Assembly: GCA_023145615.1 (NCBI GenBank)
Contig: JAGLDK010000034.1
Coordinates: forward strand, 1 to 37,731
Reading direction: 5' to 3'
From: Ichthyobacteriaceae bacterium
GTDB lineage: Bacteria; Bacteroidota; Bacteroidia; Flavobacteriales; JADGDT01
DNA length: 37,731 nt
The notes below the pieces were generated by a model. That model was not told the origin of the DNA, searched no databases, and saw only the letters and a list, made by a program, of their open reading frames with translations. This document shows, piece after piece, positions 26,665 to 35,851 of the stretch (its first letter is position 1; the number at the start of each line of letters is the position of its first letter). A program made the position numbers and the translations under genes.

Positions 26665-28272
26665 ATGAGAACAAAAAAAAGTTTCTTCAAAATTCTGATG
26701 ACGTTTATTGCAATTTTAATCCCATGGATTATTGCATTCTTTCTATTTAGTGACTCCGAAAGTAAGTACACTAAAGTAGAGCGTTTACAGAAAATCAACT
26801 ATAAAGTTGATACAATTTTAAAAGTAGATCACTCTAAATTTGAGATCTTAAAACAAGAGTTCAAACGTCCACAAGATGTTACAAACGCTTGTTTAAGTTG
26901 TCATAATCAAGCCGATCACGAAATAATGATGACTTCTCACTGGAAGTGGTCTCGTCCTACAATTACCGAAAATGGAGATACTCTGGAACTTGGTAAAAAG
27001 AACCTATTAAACAACTTTTGTATTGGTACAGGATCGAACGAGCCACGTTGTACAAGTTGTCATATTGGATATGGATGGAAAGACAAAAACTTTGATTTTA
27101 CAATAAGCGAAAACATTGATTGTATAGTTTGTCATGATCAAACAGGTACTTACAAAAAGTTTCCTACTAAATCAGGTATGCCAGTAACAAAGCCTACTAA
27201 ATTTATGGGTAAAACTTTCTTACCACCTAACTACAATAAAATTGCTCAAAACGTTGGTAAATCTACAAGAGCAAATTGTGGAGCATGTCACTACAGCGGT
27301 GGTGGTGGTAACAACGTTAAACACGGAGATATTGCACAAGAGCACAAAAATGTAACTTCAGAGGTTGATGTACACATGGGTGTTGATGGTAAAGATATGG
27401 AGTGTACTGCTTGTCACGTAACTGAACACCACAAAATAACAGGTCAATTATATTCAGTATCATCTGAAAATAAAGAACGTGTTACTTGTACTCAATGTCA
27501 TGCTGATGCACCACACGAAGATGAGCACTTAAACTTGCATACAAACAAAATTGCTTGTCAAACTTGTCATATCCCAACATACGCAAAAGTTAGTTCAACT
27601 AAAATGTACTGGGATTGGTCAACTGCTGGAAAGCACAAACCAAACGGTAAAGGTGTTGTTAAAAAAGATAGTCTTGGTAACTTATCGTACCACTACAAAA
27701 AAGGATCGTTTGTTTACGGACGTAATTTAAGTCCTGAGTATGTTTGGAGTAACGGAACTGCATCTCACCATTTAGTTGGAGATAAAGTTGATTCAACAAA
27801 AGTACTTTGTTTAAATAAACTTGGTGGAGATTACAATGATGCTAACTCTAAAATTATTCCGGTTAAAGTACACAGAGGTAAGCAAATTTTCGATCCAATA
27901 AATCAAACACTTATTGTGCCACATTTATTCGGAAAAGACAAAACTTCTTATTGGAAAAACTTCGATTGGGACAAGGCTTCGAAAACTGGTATGGATAGTA
28001 TTGGTTTACCTTATAGTGGTAAATACTCTTTCTTGGAAACTGAAATGTACTGGCCACTTAACCACATGGTATCAAAAAGCGATAAAGCTTTATCGTGTAA
28101 AGAATGTCATGCACCAGAAGGAAGACTTAAAAACTTAGAAGGTTTTTATATGGTAGGTAGAGATTCTAATTCGTTACTTGATTGGGCAGGAATACTAATG
28201 ATACTAGGTACATTAGCTGGTGTTATAATTCATGCTTCAATTAGAGTTATAAGCAACAAAAAGAAAAAATAA
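26665..28272 (+). CDS. Octaheme cytochrome c, tetrathionate reductase (OTR) family
   Basis: The 535-residue protein has an N-terminal membrane anchor (about 9-28), eight CxxCH haem sites (76, 129, 153, 205, 247, 275, 298, 478) and a C-terminal membrane segment (about 505-525). Eight regular CxxCH sites, with the long gap before the last, fit the octaheme tetrathionate reductase family and exclude octaheme sulfite reductases, which carry one widely spaced site. OTR of Shewanella reduces tetrathionate, nitrite and hydroxylamine in vitro and uses a lysine as ligand of the active-site haem; Lys139 or Lys141 just after the second site is a candidate (inference). It acts on the periplasmic side. 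The next gene encodes a cytochrome b, the likely electron donor from the quinol pool. The real substrate here is unknown. Confidence 0.88.
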   Translation: MRTKKSFFKILMTFIAILIPWIIAFFLFSDSESKYTKVERLQKINYKVDTILKVDHSKFEILKQEFKRPQDVTNACLSCHNQADHEIMMTSHWKWSRPTITENGDTLELGKKNLLNNFCIGTGSNEPRCTSCHIGYGWKDKNFDFTISENIDCIVCHDQTGTYKKFPTKSGMPVTKPTKFMGKTFLPPNYNKIAQNVGKSTRANCGACHYSGGGGNNVKHGDIAQEHKNVTSEVDVHMGVDGKDMECTACHVTEHHKITGQLYSVSSENKERVTCTQCHADAPHEDEHLNLHTNKIACQTCHIPTYAKVSSTKMYWDWSTAGKHKPNGKGVVKKDSLGNLSYHYKKGSFVYGRNLSPEYVWSNGTASHHLVGDKVDSTKVLCLNKLGGDYNDANSKIIPVKVHRGKQIFDPINQTLIVPHLFGKDKTSYWKNFDWDKASKTGMDSIGLPYSGKYSFLETEMYWPLNHMVSKSDKALSCKECHAPEGRLKNLEGFYMVGRDSNSLLDWAGILMILGTLAGVIIHASIRVISNKKKK

Positions 28273-28281
28273 CTTGGTTTA

Positions 28282-28320
28282 TTTACTTAACCCATTTAAA
28301 CTTTAAGTGGGTTAAGTAAA
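28282..28320 (+). terminator. Hairpin between octaheme cytochrome and cytochrome b genes
   Basis: A 13-bp perfect stem (tttacttaaccca with tgggttaagtaaa) has a 13-nt loop and begins 10 nt after the stop codon. No T-tract follows, so it may cause partial termination or stabilise the upstream message rather than end the operon. Confidence 0.45.
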
Positions 28321-28340
28321 ATCAAACAACAATAATTAAA

Positions 28341-29312
28341 ATGAAAAAGAGTACATATATTTACAAAAGCTTCGAGAGATTTTGGCACTGGAGTCAGGCT
28401 TTAGCAATATTCTTTCTAGCATTAACAGGTTTTGAATTACACTTTAGTTTCGAATTATTTGGATTTAAAAATGCTGTAGAATATCACAATGCTGCAGGAT
28501 GGGCTTTCTTAGTATTAATAATATTTGCTATTTTCTGGCACTTTGTAACCGGAGAATGGAAACAATACATACCAACCACAAAACTAGTTGGAGAGCAAAT
28601 TAATTATTACATATTCGGAATTTTTAAAGGAGCTCCTCACCCAACTCACAAAACTATTTACAACAAGTTTAACCCTTTACAACGTCTTATTTATTTGGGA
28701 CTTAAAATATTGGTTATTCCGGTACAGGTAGTTACAGGTTTTGCATTTTTGTATTACCTATATCCAGAAAGTATTTGGCATACTGATGGTTTAGAAGCTA
28801 TTGCATTAATACACACATTTGGTGCATTTGCATTAATTACTTTTGTAGTTGCACACGTTTATCTTACTACAACAGGACATACTCCAACCGAAAGTATTAA
28901 AGCAATGATTACTGGTTGGGAAATTATTGATATTGATGAAGACGAATACCGTAAAGAACAAATGATTGAGGCTGTTGATAAAGGTATTGCAGGATATTAC
29001 AGAATTGATGCCGATGGTACTTTAGAGGATGTAAACAATGCATGGCTTAAAATGTACAAGTGCAACAACCGTAATAAGGTTATTGGTCAGCACTACACTA
29101 CTACTCGTTCGGGTTCTGATTTAGAAATTTTAACTGCTAACATTAAAAAAGTTATGAATGGTGATTCGGTAAATGGAGCCATTGTTAACCGTAAATGTTA
29201 CGACAATACTACAAGTAAACACATACTTACAATGAGTCCAGTTTTTATTGATGGTAAAGTTGTTAAAGTTGAAGGATTTATTATCGACATTGATAATGTT
29301 GATAATAAATAA
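28341..29312 (+). CDS. Cytochrome b (b561/Ni-Fe hydrogenase b-subunit type) fused to a PAS domain
   Basis: Residues 1-190 form a four-helix membrane cytochrome b (segments about 15-35, 52-70, 115-140, 155-178) with haem-ligand candidates His16, His49, His67, His158 and His172, like the quinol-linked cytochrome b partners of periplasmic reductases. Residues about 212-318 form a PAS domain: GIAGYYRIDADGTLEDVNNAW at 215-235 has the usual strand and VN-x-A-W pattern, followed by VIGQHY and a closing GFIIDID strand. The PAS domain would face the cytoplasm. There is no kinase, cyclase or DNA-binding output. The gene lies 68 nt after the octaheme cytochrome gene and presumably passes electrons from menaquinol to it. 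The PAS fusion is unusual for this subunit. Confidence 0.85.
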   Translation: MKKSTYIYKSFERFWHWSQALAIFFLALTGFELHFSFELFGFKNAVEYHNAAGWAFLVLIIFAIFWHFVTGEWKQYIPTTKLVGEQINYYIFGIFKGAPHPTHKTIYNKFNPLQRLIYLGLKILVIPVQVVTGFAFLYYLYPESIWHTDGLEAIALIHTFGAFALITFVVAHVYLTTTGHTPTESIKAMITGWEIIDIDEDEYRKEQMIEAVDKGIAGYYRIDADGTLEDVNNAWLKMYKCNNRNKVIGQHYTTTRSGSDLEILTANIKKVMNGDSVNGAIVNRKCYDNTTSKHILTMSPVFIDGKVVKVEGFIIDIDNVDNK

Positions 29313-29338
29313 ACAACTATTATAAAAATAAAGTATTT

Positions 29339-29382
29339 AAAACCTGCCTGTAAGAATTTTCTTCTGGCAGGTTTTATTTTTT
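29339..29382 (+). terminator. Intrinsic terminator after the cytochrome b gene
   Basis: A 10-bp stem (aaaacctgcc with ggcaggtttt) is followed by atttttt, 26 nt after the stop codon. It marks the end of the octaheme cytochrome/cytochrome b unit. Confidence 0.85.
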
Positions 29383-29472
29383 AATACCCACTACCCTCCT
29401 TCCCCATAAAAACCTACTATTACGGTATAAAAAAACGATATCATAATATCTGTTTTAAATCATGTAATTGTA

Positions 29473-29480
29473 TATTTTTG
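29473..29480 (+). promoter_or_regulatory. Promoter -7 element for ccsBA
   Basis: TATTTTTG matches TAnnTTTG exactly, 32 nt before the ATG at 29513. It lies inside the longer TTG-started frame, which argues for the shorter start. Confidence 0.55.
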
Positions 29481-29512
29481 TCAACTTACACATTAATAAA
29501 CCCCCACATAGT

Positions 29513-32245
29513 ATGAAAAAACTATTTAACATTTTGTTTTCAATACCAACCATGGCAACGCTAATGACTGTTTACGCTACAGCAATGGCTTACGCTACTT
29601 TTGTTGAAAACGAATTTAATGCAACAGCATCGAAAGCATTAATATATAATGCCACTTGGTTTGAAGCAATTCAGGTTTTACTTGTAATAAACTTTATTGG
29701 AAACATTGTAAAATACAACCTTCATAAAAAAAGCAAATTTGCAATTTTGTTATTCCACATATCATTTATTTTTATTTTAATAGGTGGTGCAATTACCCGC
29801 TATATTAGCTTTGAAGGTGTAATGCCGATTAGAGAAAACAACACTTCAAATCTTGTTATTTCAGACAGAACTTACATCAGTTTAAAAATTGACAACAACG
29901 AAGTACAACGCTTATACGAAGATGAAGTACTATTTTCGGATGTTACAAATAACAGTTTCGAAACTGATTTTAATTTCAAAGAAAAAAACATAAATGTAAA
30001 GTATGTTGATTTTGTATCGAAAAAACAAAACAACACCATGCAAGATGTTTTAACTGTTGATGTTGAAATTGGAGATAAAAAAGAACGCTTAAAATTATTT
30101 GGGGTTAAAGGAATGATTTCTCCAAAAAACAAATTCAATTTAGCAGGGCTTAATATTGGTATTTCGTATGGATCGAAAGCATTATTATTACCTTTCTCAA
30201 TAAAACTAAACGACTTTGATTTAGAAAGATATCCTGGTTCTCGTAGTCCTGCATCGTACTCAAGTAACGTTACTTTAATTGATGAAGGAAAAAGTACCGA
30301 TTACGATATTTATATGAATAACGTGCTTGATTATAACGGATATAGATTTTTCCAATCGTCGTACGATACCGACGAAAAAGGAACTATACTTTCGGTAAAC
30401 CACGATAAATGGGGTACTGGCACAACATACTTCGGATATTTACTACTTACTGTTGGTATGATTTTAACTTTATTCTCTAAAAAATCGAGGTTTATGATTT
30501 TGAATAAAAAACTAAACAACCTTAAAAAGCTTTCGGTAATTGTATTATTTGCTTTAATATCTCAAAATTCTTTTGCTCAACATCAACACTCAATGAGTAA
30601 TAGTTTTATTAATGTTGATTCTATTTTAGAAAGCAATATTATACCTGCCAAACATGCCGATAAATTCGGGAAATTAGTAATTCAAGATAATGGTGGACGT
30701 TTAAAACCTATCAATACTTTTTCATCTGAATTACTTCGAAAAATATACCGAAAAGACCATTATAAGAATCTAAATTCCGATCAAGTTTTACTTTCTATTA
30801 CAGTAAATCCAGTTTTATGGCAATCGGTTCCGTTAATTAAAATCGACAATAAAACTAAACTTGACGAAACTATTGGAGTTGAAGGTAAATACGCAAGTTT
30901 TAAAGATTTCTTTAACGAAAAAGGAGAGTATAAAATCGGGAACCTTTTAGAAACTACTTACAAGAAAAAACCAGGAGCTCGTGGAACATTCGATAAAGAA
31001 CTTATTAAAGCCGATGAAAAAATAAACGTGCTTTATATGGCAATTAGCGGATCGTTACTAAAACTTTTCCCTATTCCGAACGACGAAAACAACAAATGGG
31101 TTTCGTACAAATCGGATTTAACAAAGCTAAGTGCCGAAGATTCGTTGTTTGTAACAAAAATTATTCCTTGGTATGTAAATACAATTGCTAAAGCTCAAAA
31201 AAGTAATGATTGGACTGAAGCAAACCAAAAAATTGAGTTTATATCGAAATACCAAAATCAATACGGAAGTGCTGTAATGCCAAGCGCTGATAAAATTAAA
31301 TGGGAAGTTGTTTATAATAAACAGCAACCTTTTAAAAAGCTATTTCCTATTTTAATGACAGTAGGACTTGTAATGTTACTACTTGCTTTTGTTCAACTTT
31401 TCAGTACTAAAAAATGGCTTACATATTTAATGTATTTCTTTACTGCCATAGTGGTTTTAGGTTTTGCATATCAAACCTTCGGACTTGGTTTAAGATGGTA
31501 CATATCGGGTCATGCACCTTGGAGTAACGGTTACGAATCTATGATATATATATCGTGGGCTACCTTATTAGCAGGTTTTATATTTGCTAGTAAGTCTAAA
31601 ATATCGCTTTCGGCAACTACTATTTTATCAGCAGTAATTCTTTTGGTATCTCACTTAAATTGGCTTGACCCTGAAATTACAAACCTTGTACCTGTATTAG
31701 ATTCATACTGGTTGATGATACACGTTGCAGTAATTACAGCAAGTTACGGATTTGTTGGATTTGGTGCTTTATTAGGGTTTTTAGTTCTGCTACTTTATAT
31801 TTTCAGAAATGAAAACAACACAAAAAAACTAACACTTACCATTAAAGAGCTAACTTATATTAACGAAATGACCTTAACTATTGGTTTGTTTTTACTAACA
31901 ATAGGAACCTTTTTAGGTGGTGTTTGGGCAAACGAATCGTGGGGTAGATATTGGGGCTGGGACCCTAAAGAAACTTGGGCATGGATTAGTGTTATTGTGT
32001 ATGCTATAGTTTTACACATTAGATTTATTCCGGCTTTAAAAGGTAAATACGCATTCAACCTTGCATCGGTAATTGCTTTTGCATCAATTATTATGACATA
32101 TTTTGGAGTTAACTTTTACCTATCCGGACTACATTCGTACGCAAGTGGCGATCCAGTTCCGGTTCCAAACTTCATATATTACACCATCGAAATTGTATTT
32201 GTGGTTGCAATAATTGCTTATTACAGAAAAAGAAAAACCAATTAG
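29513..32245 (+). CDS. ccsBA: Fused System II cytochrome c biogenesis protein CcsBA (ResB-ResC)
   Basis: CcsBA exports haem and attaches it to CxxCH sites of periplasmic c-type cytochromes. The protein (910 aa from ATG 29513) has a ResB-like half with N-terminal membrane segments and a large periplasmic domain, then a segment following QHQHS, then a CcsA half of about eight membrane segments. The haem-handling WWD motif appears as WGRYWGWDPKETWAW. Likely haem-ligand histidines are in SGHAPWSNG, in IHVAVITA and in the C-terminal LHSYASGDP. The longer frame from TTG 29468 overlaps the promoter and is rejected. Its position after an octaheme cytochrome fits: that enzyme needs eight covalent haems. 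It has its own promoter and terminator. Confidence 0.93.
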   Translation: MKKLFNILFSIPTMATLMTVYATAMAYATFVENEFNATASKALIYNATWFEAIQVLLVINFIGNIVKYNLHKKSKFAILLFHISFIFILIGGAITRYISFEGVMPIRENNTSNLVISDRTYISLKIDNNEVQRLYEDEVLFSDVTNNSFETDFNFKEKNINVKYVDFVSKKQNNTMQDVLTVDVEIGDKKERLKLFGVKGMISPKNKFNLAGLNIGISYGSKALLLPFSIKLNDFDLERYPGSRSPASYSSNVTLIDEGKSTDYDIYMNNVLDYNGYRFFQSSYDTDEKGTILSVNHDKWGTGTTYFGYLLLTVGMILTLFSKKSRFMILNKKLNNLKKLSVIVLFALISQNSFAQHQHSMSNSFINVDSILESNIIPAKHADKFGKLVIQDNGGRLKPINTFSSELLRKIYRKDHYKNLNSDQVLLSITVNPVLWQSVPLIKIDNKTKLDETIGVEGKYASFKDFFNEKGEYKIGNLLETTYKKKPGARGTFDKELIKADEKINVLYMAISGSLLKLFPIPNDENNKWVSYKSDLTKLSAEDSLFVTKIIPWYVNTIAKAQKSNDWTEANQKIEFISKYQNQYGSAVMPSADKIKWEVVYNKQQPFKKLFPILMTVGLVMLLLAFVQLFSTKKWLTYLMYFFTAIVVLGFAYQTFGLGLRWYISGHAPWSNGYESMIYISWATLLAGFIFASKSKISLSATTILSAVILLVSHLNWLDPEITNLVPVLDSYWLMIHVAVITASYGFVGFGALLGFLVLLLYIFRNENNTKKLTLTIKELTYINEMTLTIGLFLLTIGTFLGGVWANESWGRYWGWDPKETWAWISVIVYAIVLHIRFIPALKGKYAFNLASVIAFASIIMTYFGVNFYLSGLHSYASGDPVPVPNFIYYTIEIVFVVAIIAYYRKRKTN

Positions 32246-32633
32246 GTTTTTATAAAAACTAGGCAAAATTGCAGAAAACACCTTTGCATCCACAACAGTT
32301 TACAAGCACAAACATAGCTTCCTTTTATAAAACTTTGTTTGTGTATTTGTATTTGAAGTTATGAAAGTTCATTTAATCAAAAAATGGTAGATTAAAAGTT
32401 ATATTGAAATGAACTCACGAAGTAAAACTTCATTCAATATTTGGCATTCAATAATAAATAAAAACGGATTTCGAAATTAATACAATTAATGTATTTGTTT
32501 TGAAATCCGTTTTTTGTGCTGAAATTTTAATTATTATTTGAATATAAGTTTCAATAAAAATCAGAAACAACATTACAAAACTTTACCACTAAAAATTGTA
32601 ATTTACACTTTGCTAATACAAAATATTTTTAAA
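32246..32633. other. Intergenic region after ccsBA
   Basis: These 388 bases hold no convincing gene. A 9-bp inverted repeat (32366-32374 with 32407-32415) lies in the middle, followed by the ccsBA terminator. The last 96 nt are open in frame with the DUF3810 gene but start only at TTG and were not counted as coding. Confidence 0.5.
32461..32514 (+). terminator. Intrinsic terminator downstream of ccsBA
   Basis: A 12-bp stem (aaaacggatttc with gaaatccgtttt) with a 29-nt loop, which has a small inner pairing, is followed by a T-run. It lies about 215 nt after the ccsBA stop codon. Confidence 0.75.
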
Positions 32634-33740
32634 ATGAAAATTATAACTTCTATAAAAAATCGTTCGTATTTATACAAAACGTACAGCTTAATTATAATAT
32701 CTCTTTTTACTTTAGTACAACTAATCAATTTTTCGGGGCTACTAACTCCAAGTATTATTTTTAAATACTACACCAAAGGTTATTTCAGAATTTCAACATA
32801 CATACAACGCTCAATTTCGAGTATAATAAATGTTTCGGTTGGAGATATTTTGTATATTTTAATGGTAATAACCCTTATTACTCTAATTTATTTATTGATT
32901 AAAAACACTATTAAACGTAATTGGGAAATTGTTTTTAAAAGAATTTCAGACATAACTTTATTACTTATATCAATTTGGTTAATGGTTTCAATACAATGGA
33001 ATTGGAACTACAAACAGCCTACTATGCTCGAAAAAATGAAGATAAATAATGATTCGTACACCGATGAAAATTTATTTGAGTTTACCAAAGTAACGCTTAA
33101 TAAAATTATAGAACTTAAACCATCTACAAATTTTAAAACTATAAATCCAAATAGCAATTCATTTTTCGACGATGCAGTATTGGGCTACAAAAAATTAGAA
33201 CTCACAAATAAATTTTACAGCTACAAAATACACTCAATTAAATATTCAATGTTTTCGGATATATTGCCTGCAATGGGAATTTCGGGATATTACAATCCAT
33301 TTACTGGAGAAGCTTGTTTAACAAAAAACACACCTATTTTACAAACTCCTTTTGTGGTAAATCACGAAGTGGCTCATCAGCTTGGAATAGCGTCCGAATC
33401 GGAAGCCAATTTTATAGGATATTTATCGGCAACACATAATCCTATTGTAGAAGTTCAGTATTCTGGAAACTTATCAATGTTGCTATATTGTTTGTCAGAT
33501 TTAAAACGAAAAAACAAATCGCTATTCGATGAGGTTATAAATATTATGCCACAAAATATAAAAAACGACATTAATGATATTCAAAGCTATTGGCTATCGC
33601 ACCAAAACGACTACCGATATATTACCGATATATTATACGATTCGTATTTAAAAACCAACAATCAAAAAGATGGTTTAAAATCATACAATAAAATGGTATC
33701 GTTAGCCATAATTTATTATAAAAATCAAAATAAATTTTAA
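32634..33740 (+). CDS. DUF3810 membrane protein with zinc metalloprotease motif
   Basis: I chose ATG 32634 (368 aa); the longer frame begins with TTG at 32538. The protein has about three N-terminal membrane segments (about 18-40, 68-90, 104-120) and then a soluble domain. That domain contains NHEVAHQLGI with His244-Glu245-x2-His248, followed by Glu255/Glu257 in ASESEAN. This HExxH plus downstream Glu pattern is that of gluzincin-type metallopeptidases. It fits the DUF3810 family, found mainly in Bacteroidota, whose substrate is not known. All motif residues are intact. The next gene (DUF4846) begins 59 nt downstream and may be cotranscribed. Confidence 0.85.
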   Translation: MKIITSIKNRSYLYKTYSLIIISLFTLVQLINFSGLLTPSIIFKYYTKGYFRISTYIQRSISSIINVSVGDILYILMVITLITLIYLLIKNTIKRNWEIVFKRISDITLLLISIWLMVSIQWNWNYKQPTMLEKMKINNDSYTDENLFEFTKVTLNKIIELKPSTNFKTINPNSNSFFDDAVLGYKKLELTNKFYSYKIHSIKYSMFSDILPAMGISGYYNPFTGEACLTKNTPILQTPFVVNHEVAHQLGIASESEANFIGYLSATHNPIVEVQYSGNLSMLLYCLSDLKRKNKSLFDEVINIMPQNIKNDINDIQSYWLSHQNDYRYITDILYDSYLKTNNQKDGLKSYNKMVSLAIIYYKNQNKF

Positions 33741-33799
33741 ATAATAACTACACATTAAACCTTATAAGGTTAATTGTAAAATGTAAAACATAACTTAAT

Positions 33800-34669
33800 A
33801 TGAAAAAATCAATTTTCGCAATATTACTAACTGCGGCAATAGTTACATTGGTGTACGCTGGCAATAATTCAGAAATACTAACAAGTATTAAAACACAAAA
33901 TTTATCGGAAAAACAGAACTATATAAATCCTTTAGGAGCTACTGTTGAAACTCGTTTTTCTCTTCCTCAAAATTTCAAAAGGATTAATGTTAAAGATAAT
34001 TCTTTTGAGCAATATTTAAGAACCCTTCCGTTAAAACCCGATGGTGCTGATGTAATATATTACGATGGAAATGTTAAAGAAAACTACGGTGTTTATACAG
34101 CTGTAGTAGATTTAGAAATTGGAAAAAGAGATTTACATCAATGTGCTGATGCTGTTATGCGTTTACGTGCCGAGTACTTGTGGAATAGAGAACAATACGA
34201 TGACATTCATTTTAATTTTACAAACGGAATGAAAGTTGATTATTCTAATTGGATGAATGGTGAACGAATTAATATAGTTGGAAATAAGACTAATTGGTAC
34301 AATGCTACTAGCCCATCAAATGAATATAAAGATTTTTGGAAATACATGGAAATTATTTTTAGTTATGCCGGTACTTATTCTCTTTCTAAAGAATTAAAAC
34401 CTACAAGTACATCAAATATTTCTATCGGAGATGTTTTTATACAAGGTGGTTTTCCGGGACACGCTATTATTGTAGTTGACATGGCAGAAAATAAAAAAAC
34501 TCATAAAAAGGTATTTATGTTGGCACAAAGTTATATGCCTGCTCAAGATTTGCAGATACTTGTAAACCCTAATAGTGACAATAATAGTCCATGGTATTCC
34601 GATGATTTTGGTGATTTACTTGAAACTCCAGAATGGAATTTTAATAAAGAAGACTTGAAGCGTTTTTAG
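33800..34669 (+). CDS. Exported DUF4846 family protein
   Basis: The 289-residue protein has a classical signal peptide (about 1-20, ending VYA). The mature part has the DUF4846 hallmarks: YINPLGATVETRF near the start, the LRTLPLKPDGADVIYYDG block, DLHQCADAVMRLRAEYLW (about 111-128) and GDVFIQGGFPGHAIIVVDMA near 214-233. No enzymatic function is established for the family. The GHAIIVVD segment suggests a bound ligand or catalytic histidine, but that is inference. A 14-nt palindrome (aaccttataaggtt) lies in the gap before it. Confidence 0.87.
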   Translation: MKKSIFAILLTAAIVTLVYAGNNSEILTSIKTQNLSEKQNYINPLGATVETRFSLPQNFKRINVKDNSFEQYLRTLPLKPDGADVIYYDGNVKENYGVYTAVVDLEIGKRDLHQCADAVMRLRAEYLWNREQYDDIHFNFTNGMKVDYSNWMNGERINIVGNKTNWYNATSPSNEYKDFWKYMEIIFSYAGTYSLSKELKPTSTSNISIGDVFIQGGFPGHAIIVVDMAENKKTHKKVFMLAQSYMPAQDLQILVNPNSDNNSPWYSDDFGDLLETPEWNFNKEDLKRF

Positions 34670-34798
34670 TAACAACCATGTAGTTGTAAAGTTTTACAAA
34701 GTTACTGTTTGTTTTAAATTATAACTTTATGCATTATATACTGATGTTTGTGTTTTAGCTAATACTTTATATCATCTATCTATTTCGGTTATTAAATA

Positions 34799-34839
34799 TT
34801 AAGTCCACTCTAAAAAATAACTTTTATGAGTGGACTTAA
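34799..34839. terminator. Hairpin between convergent DUF4846 and methyltransferase genes
   Basis: A 12-bp perfect stem (ttaagtccactc with gagtggacttaa) has a 17-nt loop and lies between two gene 3' ends. It has no strong T-tract on either side, so it is a probable bidirectional terminator of moderate strength. Confidence 0.55.
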
Positions 34840-34924
34840 CATTTATGATAGTTTATTAAAATCAGATAATAAATTCTTAACAAGTAATAATTTAGCATTA
34901 ACTACAATAACCTATAACACCATA

Positions 34925-35695
34925 TTACTTACTACAAATTGGCAAAATTTCGTTAACAACTAATGCGTAACTTTTTACTTTTTCGGGGGTAAATTTATTG
35001 GCATAAGTTATAGGATTTACTTTGAAACCAGCATTTTTAAGCTTACTGAAATAATCCATGCCGTAAATTCTAAGATGATCGTATTGACCAAAATGTTTGG
35101 TTCTATCTTCGGGAGAAGTTATTGATGAATCTTCGTATGTTTTTTCTAAATCTACATTTTGTGGCACCTGAAAAATCCCTAATCCACCGGGTTTTAAAAC
35201 CCTATATAATTCTTTCATTGCTTTATCATCATCATCAACATGCTCAAGTACATGATTACAAAAAATTACATCAAAAGTATTTTCTTCAAACGGAATTTTT
35301 TGCACATCCATAAGCACATCGGCAAGTGGCGATTCAATATCGGCAGTGGTATAATCAATATTTTTAAGCTTTCTGAAAGTATCAACAAAACATTGTTCAG
35401 GAGCAATGTGAAGCATCTTTTTGTTTTCAGTAAAAAAGTTGGTTTCATTTTTAAGATATAGCCACAATAAACGGTGTCGTTCTAACGACAAACTTCCGGG
35501 AGCTAATGCATTTTCTCGTTGACTATCGCCATATCCGTATGGCAATAATTTGCGGTACTTGTTTCCGTCAATAGGATCTTCGAATTTACTTCCTTTATAA
35601 AACAGAGGAATCAGCCATTTAAACAAGTAGCTGATTCTGATAAGTATAGGTCGTGGAATATATTTTAGAGCATAACGAATTATTCTCGAAATCAT
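34925..35695 (-). CDS. SAM-dependent methyltransferase (class I, UbiE/type-11 like)
   Basis: The 256-residue protein has a Rossmann-type methyltransferase domain in residues about 92-215. The SAM-binding motif I is atypical: LHIAPEQ (95-101) stands where GxGxG is usual. Later motifs are clear: ADI (118-120), FDVIFCNHVLEHVDDDD (141-157) and RVLKPGGLGIFQVP (165-178). The first about 70 residues are basic and hydrophobic and may bind the membrane surface. The substrate cannot be inferred. It is transcribed from a unit separate from map, with a terminator hairpin between them. Confidence 0.85.
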   Translation of the reverse strand: MISRIIRYALKYIPRPILIRISYLFKWLIPLFYKGSKFEDPIDGNKYRKLLPYGYGDSQRENALAPGSLSLERHRLLWLYLKNETNFFTENKKMLHIAPEQCFVDTFRKLKNIDYTTADIESPLADVLMDVQKIPFEENTFDVIFCNHVLEHVDDDDKAMKELYRVLKPGGLGIFQVPQNVDLEKTYEDSSITSPEDRTKHFGQYDHLRIYGMDYFSKLKNAGFKVNPITYANKFTPEKVKSYALVVNEILPICSK

Positions 35696-35729
35696 TTAGG
35701 GTAATTTTATGTGTGAATAATTTAAAAAA

Positions 35730-35796
35730 TGCGGTTTATAATTCACTAACATCCCTACAAGTTATATGCAAAGTTGTAAGTAAAATATAAACCGCA
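35730..35796 (-). terminator. Terminator of the HAD-map operon
   Basis: On the minus strand an 11-bp stem (arms 35786-35796 and 35730-35740, TGCGGTTTATA type) is followed by six T. The loop is long (45 nt). Confidence 0.7.
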
Positions 35797-35851
35797 ATTT
35801 GTGTTTTAGTTAATTACTTAATAATGGTTAATTAATAATTAAACCAATAAT

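Noticed and set aside
26665-28272. Octaheme sulfite reductase or hydroxylamine oxidoreductase
   Set aside because: All eight haem sites are plain CxxCH with no widely spaced cysteine pair, and spacing fits the tetrathionate reductase family better.
29468-29512. 15-residue N-terminal extension of ccsBA
   Set aside because: It starts with TTG and overlaps a good -7 promoter element; the downstream ATG begins the conserved membrane segment.
32538-32633. 32-residue N-terminal extension of the DUF3810 protein
   Set aside because: It starts with TTG directly after a terminator; the ATG at 32634 precedes the first conserved membrane region.
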